DNA of 64,000 bases from Flavobacteriaceae bacterium (GCA_029252265.1 JAQXBT010000050.1:33093-97092), one strand, 5' to 3'; positions 19,553 through 30,312 are shown, numbered from the stretch's first letter. A program made the numbers and translations. The notes: generated from the letters alone by a model not told the origin.

Positions 19553-22207
19553 ATGAAAAAATTTCAAACTTCGTTAGTATTCTTATTAACCTTATCCAGC
19601 TTATTTATTTCGTGCAATTTTGATAATTCCAAACTGCCATTGAATCTGGAAAAAGAGGAGCATAACCCAGATAAAAAAGCGATTTGGACTGCCGAGCAAG
19701 CGGCACGTCATCAACAAATATTAGCTACATTAACTGAAAAATCTGATAATTTCACAAAAAAAAAATATGCTAAATCTGCTCAAAACACAACGTACGCTGA
19801 TGGTGCGCTAACAGGAGATTGGACAAATAGAGGTCCAAGAAATATGCCTGGCGCCTTTAGATTTGCTGAAATGCTAGATGGTACCGATATTATATACGGC
19901 GTGTCACTTAACCATTACGCTGGTGAATATAACTCAAAATCATATATCTTTAAAGGAACGGTTTATAACCAAACAACACAAACAGGTGGAGATGATTTTG
20001 AATTATTAACAGCCAATTGGCCAAATAGATATCAAAATTTATTTGCATTTACCATCTCAGATAATTCGACACGATTGGTCGCTCATATAGAAAATGGTCC
20101 GTTATATTATTCAGACGATGAAGGAGAAACTTGGACAAAATCTACCGGCTTGTCAGAAGCAAATACGAGTTCTATTATAAACAGACAAGAAGATCACACC
20201 ATATATGTTACAGACAATACATCGATTTTCGTTTCCACAGATTTTGGAGTCAGTTTTAGTACACTAAAAACTTTTGACTCTACTAAAAATTCTTTTTTAT
20301 ATACCCCTAGATATGCCAAACATGAATCAGCATCATCAGTCTATTTAGCAAGAGAAGGTTCTTTTTACAAATTAAATAGTTTAGCGGAATTCGAATTAAA
20401 AGGATCCTATCTCAGCGGCTCACACGGCAAGGTTGCATTTAGTATTTCAGGGGATGCTCGTCTTTTATATGCAACAGAGTTTGGTAGGTATTGGATTTCA
20501 ACAGATGAAGGTGTCAGTTGGACACAAAAAACGCCAGCTGGAAGTTGGTATGGTGATCCAACAGACAAAATGGATGCTGGTATGTTTCTTGGTGTTCATC
20601 CAGAAAACCCATCTATTTCTATTGCAGGCTACGCAAATCCTATAATATCCCTTGATGGATTGAACACAACTGAAGCGAGTGCCAATTGCTGGGGATGTTA
20701 TCAAAATGGCACAAACTTAGAGGCGCAAGATTATTATAATCGCATTCGATTTAATTATCATCCAGATTTTCAAGCTTCACAATTCTTTTACAATGCTTCA
20801 GATGAATTATTTTCAGTTAGATGCTCTGATGGTGGTTTGTTTATTTCTTATAAAGAATGGTCCGATTTTCCTGAATCAGGGATTAGTTTTAACAATTCTG
20901 ATTATGCAAATGCACATTATATTAATCTAAATGTTATAAACACTATTAACCCTCTCGTATACAGAGAAAATGTTTTTACAGGTAAAAATGATCCAGATCA
21001 TATTAATTTCAGTACTCAAGATCAGGGAAGTCAAAGTATTATCCCTGGAACTAGCGGAGATCAATTAGACTTTTATCAGAGCATTGGTGGCGATGGTCCC
21101 CCACTAGACAGTTATGATGGAGACTATGTTTGGAAATGGGATAGACGAGGAAATAATGTTTATGCGCCTGTTAGAGCCTACAATAGCGACAATAGTTTTA
21201 AATCTGTTCGTCAAATAAACAATGGTTTTAACTCTGCTACTCAAATAGATCTTGTTAATGACACCGATATGGGATGGGTTCAAACTTATATAGATCATGA
21301 CCAACCAGATAAAAGAATGTGGCTTCTAAAAAAACGTTTGGATAGAGCTACAGTTGATGGAACTAATTTAACGGCACATACTATTGATAAAGGAACAAAT
21401 CAAGTCGCTGCACTTGCACAAGCATGGACTAATCCTAATAAACTTTTCATGCTTCAGGATGGAAACGTTTTTATATCAAATGACAGAGGAGATACTTTTG
21501 GAGACGCAATATCAACTCCTTTTTCTCAAACTAATGGAGGCTGGGGAAATGGAGACATTGGAAGTGGCGTCGTATTACCAAATAATGATGACTGGATATT
21601 ATTCTGTGGCCCAAGTAATAATAACATTGGCTCCATTCTTTCAAAAGACGGAGGTACGAGTTGGATAGATATAACAGGTGATTTTCCTTCAGGATCTGAC
21701 GCCCAAACAGGAGGAATGATTGCGACTCCTGACAACAAATATATTTTTGCAGGTACAGACATAGGTCCTTATGTTTTTGTAGTTGACGATTTAACATGGT
21801 ATTCAATTGCTGAAGGGATTGGGTTTTTTAATGCTATGGATGTAGATTATATTGAATCCATCTCAACGGTTAGATTTGGATCTTGGGGCTCTGGAATATT
21901 AGATTTTACGATCATTGATCCAACTTTAGAAGTGGACAAAACCAAAGACGTTGAGGCCCTTGTTATTTTTCCTAATCCAGCTAAAAACTTTGTTAATTTA
22001 AAGTTGGGAGGGTTTGAGAACTCACAAGTTGTGATACAAATGTTTAGTTTAGAAGGTAAAATGGTTTTAAATAAGAATCATAAATTTCAAACAAATTTAA
22101 AGAGTGTTACTTTAGATATTTCTAGTATTTCACCAGGAATATATCTAGTGAATATTTTAGATAATACTAAAAAACAATTTACAACTCAAAGGATAATTAT
22201 CAAATAA
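19553..22207 (+). CDS. Large secreted sortilin/VPS10-type beta-propeller protein with T9SS type A C-terminal sorting domain
   Basis: C-terminus VIFPNPAKNFVNLKL...SLEGKMVLN...ISSISPGIYLVNIL...RIIIK; BNR-like SDDEGETWT, STDEGVSWT. Confidence 0.9.
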   Translation: MKKFQTSLVFLLTLSSLFISCNFDNSKLPLNLEKEEHNPDKKAIWTAEQAARHQQILATLTEKSDNFTKKKYAKSAQNTTYADGALTGDWTNRGPRNMPGAFRFAEMLDGTDIIYGVSLNHYAGEYNSKSYIFKGTVYNQTTQTGGDDFELLTANWPNRYQNLFAFTISDNSTRLVAHIENGPLYYSDDEGETWTKSTGLSEANTSSIINRQEDHTIYVTDNTSIFVSTDFGVSFSTLKTFDSTKNSFLYTPRYAKHESASSVYLAREGSFYKLNSLAEFELKGSYLSGSHGKVAFSISGDARLLYATEFGRYWISTDEGVSWTQKTPAGSWYGDPTDKMDAGMFLGVHPENPSISIAGYANPIISLDGLNTTEASANCWGCYQNGTNLEAQDYYNRIRFNYHPDFQASQFFYNASDELFSVRCSDGGLFISYKEWSDFPESGISFNNSDYANAHYINLNVINTINPLVYRENVFTGKNDPDHINFSTQDQGSQSIIPGTSGDQLDFYQSIGGDGPPLDSYDGDYVWKWDRRGNNVYAPVRAYNSDNSFKSVRQINNGFNSATQIDLVNDTDMGWVQTYIDHDQPDKRMWLLKKRLDRATVDGTNLTAHTIDKGTNQVAALAQAWTNPNKLFMLQDGNVFISNDRGDTFGDAISTPFSQTNGGWGNGDIGSGVVLPNNDDWILFCGPSNNNIGSILSKDGGTSWIDITGDFPSGSDAQTGGMIATPDNKYIFAGTDIGPYVFVVDDLTWYSIAEGIGFFNAMDVDYIESISTVRFGSWGSGILDFTIIDPTLEVDKTKDVEALVIFPNPAKNFVNLKLGGFENSQVVIQMFSLEGKMVLNKNHKFQTNLKSVTLDISSISPGIYLVNILDNTKKQFTTQRIIIK

Positions 22208-22274
22208 CTATTATTCTAAGAGTTGTTTCATTAGTAACTCAAACATAAAAGATTAGTAGTCTTATTCTATTATT

Positions 22275-22320
22275 AAAAAAGTCTAGGTCAGCATTTGTAA
22301 TTGCTTTCCTAGGCTTTTTT
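22275..22320. terminator. Bidirectional intrinsic terminator
   Basis: AAAAAAGTCTAGG ... CCTAGGCTTTTTT between convergent genes. Confidence 0.85.
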
Positions 22321-22348
22321 ATGACGTCTAAAAGTTATTAAATTTATT

Positions 22349-22984
22349 TTATAGAAACGAATGTCGTTGTTCTTCTGTTGAAGACCCGGTGAGTAACTGA
22401 TTGAATATTTTAATCGTATTAAAATCTTGAGTGATTTGTTCAGAAACGCCTACGCCAGAAACTCCGGTCTCAAGAATGGCTTTGACATCGGTTGTTGTGA
22501 TGCCTCCAACGCCAATAATAGGGGTTTCTGTTTGTAAAGCTTCTAGGATAGCCGTAAAACCATTTAAGCCTAATACAGTGCTTTGCGAATTTTCAGTAGC
22601 ACTGAAAGGCGCTAAACAGATATAATCGACTTCTTTTTCGATGAAGGATTCACAGTCTTGCAAGGCGTTTGCAGTCGCAGCAACCCATTGCCAAGAAAAC
22701 AACTCTTTTCTAAGAGTCGCAGGACAGAGGGTCGTTTCATCCAAATGGATCCCATCTACTTTTAGGTCTTTTGCAATTTTATAATGTGCGCTTATCATTA
22801 AACGTGTTTGATAATGAGCCGTGATCTCTCTTGCATGTTTCGCTATTTTTAAATACTTTTTTTCTGAACTATCTTGTAAATCTAAGACCACTAATTCTAC
22901 ACCCGAAGCACAGGCATTTTGGATATGATCAAGGTGTTCTTTTGGCGAATTTCCTTGAGAGATATAATGTAATTTCGGTATCAT
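22349..22984 (-). CDS. Thiamine phosphate synthase/TenI-like protein
   Basis: IPKLHYISQG, GVELVVLDLQDSSEKK, GIHLDE, CLAPFSATENS, IIGVGGITTTDVKAILETGVSGVGVSEQ. Confidence 0.85.
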   Translation of the reverse strand: MIPKLHYISQGNSPKEHLDHIQNACASGVELVVLDLQDSSEKKYLKIAKHAREITAHYQTRLMISAHYKIAKDLKVDGIHLDETTLCPATLRKELFSWQWVAATANALQDCESFIEKEVDYICLAPFSATENSQSTVLGLNGFTAILEALQTETPIIGVGGITTTDVKAILETGVSGVGVSEQITQDFNTIKIFNQLLTGSSTEEQRHSFL

Positions 22985-23025
22985 TTTGACGTCGTATTTT
23001 GTATCGATATAGATCGGCAGTCTAA

Positions 23026-23637
23026 CTAAGAAGCGATTATTTTAGAATATTCCATGAAATAGGATTGAAAGCGCTTGAGTACGGGGTGCATTTTTTCTGA
23101 ATAAAGCACAAACTGACATTTTTGAATACTTTGAGTGATCGACATAAGCGCTGTATATGCAGAATTTTGAATGAGGAACTCAGCGTCATCAATACTAAAT
23201 ATTTTTAATTTAGAAGTGCCGACGCCATTTAACAGGAACAACTTGTTCAGGGTCTTTGGTGTCGTGATAAGTATATCAACACCTTCAAAAATTTCAGATT
23301 TCTGAATATCAATATGAAGCTCTTCATAGCCGACATAAACACGTAAGGAATTATGTTTAGTATAGGACAAAAAAGCCTCATACAGTTCTAAGGCACGCTC
23401 TTTATTTTCCACAAGAACAACTGCTCTTGGAGCATTTCCATCTGCCTCACATTTTAATTTTTGCAGAGTCGTTAGTATAAGGGTTGTTGTTTTCCCACTC
23501 TCTTTGGGGGCGATACAATACACATTTGATCCACTTTTGATGACAGGAATACTACGGACCTGAAACGGCGTCGGCGTTATGATTTCTAAAGACGCTAGTT
23601 TCTCTCGGATATCAGAATGTAATTTTTTAAATGGCAT
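23026..23637 (-). CDS. Stand-alone DEAD-box helicase N-terminal domain, degenerate motif II, no helicase C domain
   Basis: Q-motif like PTPFQVRSIPVIKSG, Walker A APKESGKTT, motif II SIDDAEFL; ends after ~203 aa. Confidence 0.75.
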   Translation of the reverse strand: MPFKKLHSDIREKLASLEIITPTPFQVRSIPVIKSGSNVYCIAPKESGKTTTLILTTLQKLKCEADGNAPRAVVLVENKERALELYEAFLSYTKHNSLRVYVGYEELHIDIQKSEIFEGVDILITTPKTLNKLFLLNGVGTSKLKIFSIDDAEFLIQNSAYTALMSITQSIQKCQFVLYSEKMHPVLKRFQSYFMEYSKIIAS

Positions 23638-24116
23638 AGAAATTAAATAGAGGACTTTTTAGGGTCGTGTATAATGTTTTGGCAAATATACGGTCTGTAA
23701 ACGGATTAATAGGAAAAGTAACTTTTTCTATTCAATAATAAGGTAATTATGACTGATAAACCAAAAGTATAGTTTTAAATATCATGTAAAATAGAATCTC
23801 GATGTAAAACTTGGCCTCATAAAATTTTGGTTAAAACAATAGGCAAAAAGAGCGTACATATTTTTAGGGAGTTAAGTAATACAGTTTATTATGAGTTCTA
23901 ACTATAAATAGAATTTCAATACAATTTATTAGTTTAATAACCCAAGCTCCAATTATAATTATGAAAACAAATGCTTCTGCGATATTTTCATAATATAGAA
24001 TTATAGCTATATTTTATTATAAATCAATGTGTAATACTAAACATCATAATTTCTCCAGCACGCCATCTTTGTTATAAATAGCTTCATCCACTTGATAAAA
24101 CTATTTATAAAAATGT

Positions 24117-24149
<33 letters not shown>

Positions 24150-24210
24150 CAACTTCCAATGCCCTCTATTCAGAATAGTTCACTAATTTTGTATCCTATA
24201 AATAAAGCCA

Positions 24211-24495
24211 ATGAAAACTCTTACCATATTCCGTGTCATCGCATTTCTAGAAGGTTTGTTGTATATTCTATTACTATTTGTTGGCGTGCCTTTAAAGTAT
24301 CTTAGTGGTGACGCGACACTTGTTAAAATGCTTGGCATGCCGCATGGGTTTCTATTTATGGCATATATCGCATTTGTAATCGTATTACGATTCGAACATA
24401 AATGGTTTAAAAAACATTTTATTTTAATTGCGTTAGCATCCATCATCCCTTTTGGGACATTTATAGTCGAACATAAATTCAGAAAAATAGGTTAA
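24211..24495 (+). CDS. DUF3817 small membrane protein
   Basis: FRVIAFLEGLLYILLLFVGVPLKYL... GMPHGFLFMAYI. Confidence 0.85.
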   Translation: MKTLTIFRVIAFLEGLLYILLLFVGVPLKYLSGDATLVKMLGMPHGFLFMAYIAFVIVLRFEHKWFKKHFILIALASIIPFGTFIVEHKFRKIG

Positions 24496-24501
24496 CATAC
24501 T

Positions 24502-25746
24502 ATGAAATACTTATACAATTATATTTATCAAACATTCCTGTCCTGGAATTTTTCGTCAGATTTGGCAAACTTGTTATGTCTTTCTTTGCTATTTGTGGCT
24601 TCCATTTTGTTCATTATTCTTGTTGATTATATCATTAGAAAAATTATTTTAGGAACGTTTTCCAAGTTAGCTGCGAAATCAAAAACAAACTTTGATGACA
24701 TCATGGTTACCAATCGTGTACCAAGAAACGTCGCACATCTGATACCGTTTTTATTGGCTTATAATTTTATTCCAAGCCTGTTTTTTAATTATCCATACTG
24801 GCAAATTTTAAGTAAAAAAACAATTTCAGTGGTCGGAATTATGCTTACAATCATTGGAGTACGCAGTGTTCTAAATTCTCTAAAAGCATATTTTAAAACA
24901 CTAATTTATTTAAAAGATAAACCTGTTGACAGTTATATACAGGTCTTTATGATTTTTGTCTGGCTTACCGGAATTTTTGCGACAGTCGCTATTATTTCAG
25001 GGATTTCGTTCTGGGAATTTATTGCGGGGTTAGGAACCATATCGGCCATTATTATTTTAGTGTTTAGAGATACAATTTTAGGGTTTGTGGCTAGTATACA
25101 AGTATCTATTAACGACATGGTACGCATTGGGGATTGGATTTCGTTTGAAAAATTCGGTGCCGATGGCGATGTCATTGAAATTAATTTAGCAACAGTAAAG
25201 GTTCAAAATTTTGACAACACTATCACCACCATCCCTACCTATGCCCTGATCTCCGACTCCTTTAAAAACTGGCGCGGAATGGACGAATCTAAGGGGCGAC
25301 GTATTAAGCGCTCTTTGAATATTCGGATGGAAAGTGTTAAAAACTTGAGTCAGGATGATATTCTTCACATGTCTAAAATTCAACTTATATCTGATTATAT
25401 TATACAGCGTTCTCAGGTCATCAAGACCTATAACGAAAATCAAACAATTGATAAATCGCTACTAATTAATGGACGAAATCTAACCAATATTGGCGTTTTT
25501 AGAAAATACATGGAAACCTTTATTGAACAACATTCGGCGATCAATAAAGACATGATGATTATGGTGCGACAGTTACAACCAACAGCGCAAGGGCTTCCCA
25601 TTGAAATTTATGCATTTAGTAGTGATAAACGTTGGAAAAACTACGAATTTATTATTGCAGATATTTTTGATCATATGATTGCATCCGTAAATGATTTTGA
25701 TCTCAAAATTGCGGAATCGCCTCTTTTCCCAGTCACTAAAAAATAA
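24502..25746 (+). CDS. Mechanosensitive ion channel (MscS family)
   Basis: TM region then GFVASIQVSINDMVRIGDWISF..GADGDVIEINLATVKVQNFDNTITTIPTYAL. Confidence 0.92.
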   Translation: MKYLYNYIYQTFLSWNFSSDLANLLCLSLLFVASILFIILVDYIIRKIILGTFSKLAAKSKTNFDDIMVTNRVPRNVAHLIPFLLAYNFIPSLFFNYPYWQILSKKTISVVGIMLTIIGVRSVLNSLKAYFKTLIYLKDKPVDSYIQVFMIFVWLTGIFATVAIISGISFWEFIAGLGTISAIIILVFRDTILGFVASIQVSINDMVRIGDWISFEKFGADGDVIEINLATVKVQNFDNTITTIPTYALISDSFKNWRGMDESKGRRIKRSLNIRMESVKNLSQDDILHMSKIQLISDYIIQRSQVIKTYNENQTIDKSLLINGRNLTNIGVFRKYMETFIEQHSAINKDMMIMVRQLQPTAQGLPIEIYAFSSDKRWKNYEFIIADIFDHMIASVNDFDLKIAESPLFPVTKK

Positions 25747-25749
25747 GCA

Positions 25750-26160
25750 ATGAGTTTAAGAGATTCAAGTTTAAAATCCCTACGTCCAGACGTCATAACT
25801 GGAACCGTTAAAACGGAAATGTCATCCGTAGAATATTTTCAAAATTCTGTGTTACGACCAATTATAAAGTTTCAAAATGATCTCTTAATTGCTGTATTTC
25901 TAAATTATTGCAACACCTACAAAAATGTGTTTTTTGATTTGTCGGTTGAGAAAAAAATCATGTATATCGATACAGCGATTGTAAAAAATACCGCTTTTAG
26001 AAACAGCCTTAAAGACCTCATTATTGGTCTGTTTTCGGTCGAAGAATATTCGCAGTACGTTGAAAATGCATCCGCCTTAAATAAACGAATGACTGGCATT
26101 ATTAAAGAACGTTTAATTAGCCATGTTCAGTTACTCTCAGAAGCCCGCCCTACAGCGTAG
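25750..26160 (+). CDS. Conserved hypothetical protein (sometimes labelled glyoxalase in related genomes)
   Basis: SLRPDV...FQNSVLRPIIKFQNDLLIAVF...ALNKRMTGIIKERL pattern. Confidence 0.65.
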   Translation: MSLRDSSLKSLRPDVITGTVKTEMSSVEYFQNSVLRPIIKFQNDLLIAVFLNYCNTYKNVFFDLSVEKKIMYIDTAIVKNTAFRNSLKDLIIGLFSVEEYSQYVENASALNKRMTGIIKERLISHVQLLSEARPTA

Positions 26161-26818
26161 ATTCGCCATTCAAATTGGTGGTTAATACTGAGCTCATATA
26201 ATCAAAATAAGGTCTGATCACTTTAAAACTCTCTACAATCTGCTGTTCAAAGTCTTTGGATAACACGGCTTTATCAGAGTATTTTCGTACAAAAATAAAC
26301 TGTTTTTTACGAATCAAATCAATGTTTGGATCTTGCTTGTCAAACCCTCTTGGGGCCGATTTCAATTCATCCCCTTGAACCGTACCCCAAATCGCTTTAA
26401 ACGCAGGTTTATCCATCAACGCTCGGATATCTTCCGAATCCATTTCAAACTCTTTACGGATTCTTAAAAGGTCTTCTTTACTAGGATCCCAAAAACCAGT
26501 GGCAATAAAACTTTCGTTTTCGGGCGCAAGATGTAAGTAATACCCCCCTCTTAATTCTGGTTTGGTTCGATGAAAGCTCCCCCCAAAATGGGTTTTATAA
26601 GGCAATTTGTTCTTTGAAAATCGAACATCTCTATAAATTCGAAATACTTTAAATGTATCAATCGAATCAAACTGGTTTAGGTGCTCAAATAACTGACAGT
26701 AAAATTGCCTCACGTCCAATTCAATTTCCTTAAAATTCGCTTTGTGGTCATTAAACCAATCGCGATTATTGTTTTTTTGTAATTTTTTTAGAAAACTAAA
26801 TACGTCTTTGGAGATCAT
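26150..26818 (-). CDS. DUF2461 domain protein
   Basis: FLKKLQKNNNRDWFNDHKANF, KVFRIYRDVRFSKNKLPYKTHFGG, GYYLHLAP. Confidence 0.88.
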   Translation of the reverse strand: MISKDVFSFLKKLQKNNNRDWFNDHKANFKEIELDVRQFYCQLFEHLNQFDSIDTFKVFRIYRDVRFSKNKLPYKTHFGGSFHRTKPELRGGYYLHLAPENESFIATGFWDPSKEDLLRIRKEFEMDSEDIRALMDKPAFKAIWGTVQGDELKSAPRGFDKQDPNIDLIRKKQFIFVRKYSDKAVLSKDFEQQIVESFKVIRPYFDYMSSVLTTNLNGESTL

Positions 26819-26821
26819 AAC

Positions 26822-27613
26822 TTATGGTTTTTTAAATTCTATTTTATGTAAAATCAAGCCCGATGCTGGTGCAATATAGTCCATGACAATCTCACTTTCA
26901 GATTTCAAACTGTCTTTAATAAACTCCAAATCGATTTCACCCCGACCTAATTTGATCAAAGCCCCCATCATCAATCGAATTTGATGCCTTCCAAATCCTT
27001 TTCCAATGACTTTTAATATGTAGCTTTTTTTAGGAAAAAAACTAGCCGTGTACAGTGTGTTCTCAATCAACTCACACCCGATCAATTCTCGATCATAAAC
27101 GCCTTCATTCGTAGGTTTATAACAATAGGTTTTATAGTTGTTTTTTCCTTGAAACAATAGTGCCCCTTCTTTCATTAAATCGATATCCAACGGCTCTAAA
27201 ATAGTGGTCAGTATTGGTGCTGCAAACGGATGAAACTTTTCGCCCTGAGCAAACACATAATGGTATTGTTTTAATTTTGAATCCTGAATGACATTAAATT
27301 TCGCATCCACTTCTTCAATGCTCAACACTCTAATATCTTGTGGCAGATTTTGATTAAACGTTCCCATAAATTCAACTAAATCTTGTAAGGGTTGTCCGTC
27401 TAAAAACAATTCAAAAGCAGCCTCACTCGCGGAGACCATGGCATCCGTTCGCCCTGCTCCGAGTGTTTTAAAAGATTGTTCTCCCAATATAAATTTTAGG
27501 GTACGATCAATCATCAGATGCACAGTTTTGGTGTTGGGTTGTTTTTGCCAACCATGAAACCGGTAGCCTAAAAACTGAACTTTGACCAAATAAAAATAAC
27601 GTTTTTGCATCAT
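26822..27613 (-). CDS. TruA-family tRNA pseudouridine synthase (HisT-like; possibly a diverged paralog)
   Basis: KVQFLGYRFHGWQKQPN, catalytic GAGRTDAMVSA, GKGFGRHQIRLMMGAL. Confidence 0.85.
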   Translation of the reverse strand: MMQKRYFYLVKVQFLGYRFHGWQKQPNTKTVHLMIDRTLKFILGEQSFKTLGAGRTDAMVSASEAAFELFLDGQPLQDLVEFMGTFNQNLPQDIRVLSIEEVDAKFNVIQDSKLKQYHYVFAQGEKFHPFAAPILTTILEPLDIDLMKEGALLFQGKNNYKTYCYKPTNEGVYDRELIGCELIENTLYTASFFPKKSYILKVIGKGFGRHQIRLMMGALIKLGRGEIDLEFIKDSLKSESEIVMDYIAPASGLILHKIEFKKP

Positions 27614-27649
27614 GACTACAAGGTCGGTATTTTAAAAAGAGTTACAAAA

Positions 27650-28240
27650 TTAATGTCTCGATTTCAAAACCTCAATAACCGAATCGAGCTTAAATCCTTT
27701 TGCTTGCAATAAAATTAAGTAATGAAACAACAAATCGGCACTTTCATTTAAAAACAAATCATCGTTTGCATCTTTCGCTTCAATCACCACTTCAACGGCC
27801 TCCTCGCCTACTTTTTGAGCAATTTTATTAATGCCTTTTTCAAATAATTCGGACACATAAGAGGTTTCGGCGGAAGCATTTTCTCTTCGATCAGAAATAA
27901 TGGATTCTAATTCTGATAAAAACCCATACGATTCAGAGTTTATTGCACCCCAACAACTATCCGTTCCTTTATGGCAAGTTGGGCCTTCTGGAGTTGCCTG
28001 AATGAGTAAGGTATCGTTATCACAATCATTCTTCAAACTGATTAAATTTAAAAAATGACCGCTCTCCTCCCCTTTTGTCCAAAGGCGCTGTTTGCTTCGA
28101 CTAAAGAAAGTTATCTTATTAGTTTCCAGAGTTTTGGAAACTGCTTCTGCATTCATATATCCGAGCATTAAAACGGTTTTGGTGGTCGAATCTTGAATAA
28201 TTGCTGGGATTAATCCGGCACTGTTATACTTGATGTCCAT
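27650..28240 (-). CDS. hisIE: Bifunctional phosphoribosyl-AMP cyclohydrolase/phosphoribosyl-ATP pyrophosphatase
   Basis: GYMNAEA, TKGEESGHFLNL, CDNDTLL, GEEAVEVVIEAKD. Confidence 0.95.
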   Translation of the reverse strand: MDIKYNSAGLIPAIIQDSTTKTVLMLGYMNAEAVSKTLETNKITFFSRSKQRLWTKGEESGHFLNLISLKNDCDNDTLLIQATPEGPTCHKGTDSCWGAINSESYGFLSELESIISDRRENASAETSYVSELFEKGINKIAQKVGEEAVEVVIEAKDANDDLFLNESADLLFHYLILLQAKGFKLDSVIEVLKSRH

Positions 28241-28995
28241 TAGAGTCGTATGTTTATTTGTTTTGATTGTAATTCTTGTTTTAAATCTTTTATTTCAATT
28301 TCACCAAAGTGAAATACACTTGCCGCCAAGGCCGCATCTGCTTTGCCGTCTTTAAATACATCCACAAAATGCGCCATAGTGCCAGCACCACCAGAAGCAA
28401 TGATTGGAATGTTTACGGTTTTTGAAAGTTGTGAAAGCGCCTCATTTGCAAACCCTGTTTTGACGCCATCGTTGTTCATGGAAGTGAAAAGTAGTTCTCC
28501 TGCACCTCGAGTTTCCATCTCTTTGGCCCATTCAAACAAGTCCAACTCTGTAGGGATCGTGCCGCCAGCTAAGTGTACCAACCATTTACCATCCACTTGT
28601 TTTGCATCGATTGCCACAACAATACACTGGTTTCCAAAGGCCTTGGATAGCTCGTTGATAAGCGCTGGACGTTTGATCGCGGCTGAATTTACACCCACTT
28701 TATCGGCTCCCGATTTGAGGAGTATTTCGACCCCTTCTTTGGTGCTCACCCCACCACCAACCGTAAACGGAATGTCAATTTGTTCTGCAACAGACCGTAC
28801 CATTTCGATAGTCGTGGAACGAGACTCTAAGGTCGCCGTGATGTCTAAAAATACCAATTCATCGGCACCGTTTTCGGCATATTGTTTTGCTAAGGCGACC
28901 GGATCTCCAGCATCTCTAAGGTTTAAAAAATTAACTCCTTTTACAGTTCGTCCGTTTTTAATATCTAAGCACGGGATAATTCGTTTTGCTAACAT
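28240..28995 (-). CDS. hisF: Imidazole glycerol phosphate synthase subunit HisF
   Basis: [32 protein letters not shown]. Confidence 0.96.
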   Translation of the reverse strand: MLAKRIIPCLDIKNGRTVKGVNFLNLRDAGDPVALAKQYAENGADELVFLDITATLESRSTTIEMVRSVAEQIDIPFTVGGGVSTKEGVEILLKSGADKVGVNSAAIKRPALINELSKAFGNQCIVVAIDAKQVDGKWLVHLAGGTIPTELDLFEWAKEMETRGAGELLFTSMNNDGVKTGFANEALSQLSKTVNIPIIASGGAGTMAHFVDVFKDGKADAALAASVFHFGEIEIKDLKQELQSKQINIRL

Positions 28996-28997
28996 AC

Positions 28998-29726
28998 TTA
29001 TGGACGGTTTAATTGATAGGTTTCTAATTGTTTTAAACTGATATTTCCTTCGTAAATGGCTTTTCCAATAATAACCCCTTCACATCCCAGTTCTGCTAAT
29101 TTAGGCAACTCTTCAAACGCTGAAATACCTCCAGATGCAATCAAATTGACAGGGCTGACAGTGTTTAAGATCGTTTCATATAACTCAAACGAAGGGCCCT
29201 GAAGCATGCCATCTTTTGAAATATCGGTACAAATCACATAGGAGATGCCTTTTGATACAAATTCTTTTATAAATTCGATCACTTCCTTGTCACTCTCTTC
29301 TTGCCAACCTTGAATGGCTATTTTTTGATCTAAACAATCGGCACCTAATATAATTTTATCAGCACCAAAAGTATCCAACCAATTTAAAAACTGTGTTGGA
29401 TTTTTAACAGCGATACTGCCACCAGTAACCTGATGAGCACCAGAATTAAATGCGATTTTTATATCGGCATCGGATTTTAATCCACCTCCAAAATCGACTT
29501 TCAAATTGGTGTTCGTCGCAATGGATTCTAAAATATCATGATTGATAATATGTTGAGCCTTCGCCCCGTCTAAATCTACCACATGTAGATGCTCGATCCC
29601 AACACCTTCAAACATTTTAGCAACTTCTAAAGGGTTTTCATTGTACACTTTTTTGGTGCTATAATCACCTTTCGTCAGTCGTACACACTGACCATTAATA
29701 ATATCGATTGCAGGTATAATTCGCAT
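28998..29726 (-). CDS. hisA: Phosphoribosylformimino-5-aminoimidazole carboxamide ribotide isomerase
   Basis: [36 protein letters not shown]. Confidence 0.96.
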   Translation of the reverse strand: MRIIPAIDIINGQCVRLTKGDYSTKKVYNENPLEVAKMFEGVGIEHLHVVDLDGAKAQHIINHDILESIATNTNLKVDFGGGLKSDADIKIAFNSGAHQVTGGSIAVKNPTQFLNWLDTFGADKIILGADCLDQKIAIQGWQEESDKEVIEFIKEFVSKGISYVICTDISKDGMLQGPSFELYETILNTVSPVNLIASGGISAFEELPKLAELGCEGVIIGKAIYEGNISLKQLETYQLNRP

Positions 29727-29727
29727 G

Positions 29728-30309
29728 TTATAAGTTTAAAAAGTTTTGTAATAATTGAGCGCCGTCTTTACTGCTTTTTTCAGGGTGAAATTGAACCCCA
29801 TAAAAATTATTGGATTGCAATGCCGCCGAAAATTCTAGTTCATACCTAGAGCTTGCAATGGTTTGCGCCCCAATCGCTGCATAATAACTATGAACAGAGT
29901 ACATATAGCTATTTTCAGGGATCTCTATCAATAAATCCGATTGGAGGTTTTGAATTGTATTCCATCCCATATGCGGCACTTTCACCGCATTTGTAAACCG
30001 TTTGACTTCTACATCAAAAACGCCAAGTCCTTTAGTATCGCCTTCCTCAGAATGATTGCACAACAATTGCATGCCTAAACAAATCCCTAAAACATCTTGT
30101 TTGAGCGTTGGTATCAAGCTGTCTAACTTAGATTTTTTTAACATTTCCATAGCCTGACTAGCTTCGCCAACTCCAGGAAATATAACTTTATCAGCACTTA
30201 GAATTTCATCGACAGAATTTGATAAAACCGCCTGGATGCCCAAACGTTGAAAGGCGAATTGAATGCTCTGAATGTTCCCTGCTCCGTAATCGATTATAAT
30301 GACTTTCAT
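29728..30309 (-). CDS. hisH: Imidazole glycerol phosphate synthase subunit HisH
   Basis: [30 protein letters not shown]. Confidence 0.96.
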   Translation of the reverse strand: MKVIIIDYGAGNIQSIQFAFQRLGIQAVLSNSVDEILSADKVIFPGVGEASQAMEMLKKSKLDSLIPTLKQDVLGICLGMQLLCNHSEEGDTKGLGVFDVEVKRFTNAVKVPHMGWNTIQNLQSDLLIEIPENSYMYSVHSYYAAIGAQTIASSRYELEFSAALQSNNFYGVQFHPEKSSKDGAQLLQNFLNL

Positions 30310-30312
30310 TTA

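Noticed and set aside
22349-22984. TPP riboswitch for the ThiE/TenI-like gene
   Set aside because: No CUGAGA/ACCUGA-type thi-box seen upstream of 22984.
28343-29041. 232-aa plus-strand ORF antisense to hisF/hisA
   Set aside because: Shadow ORF opposite strongly conserved His biosynthesis genes; no recognisable protein features.
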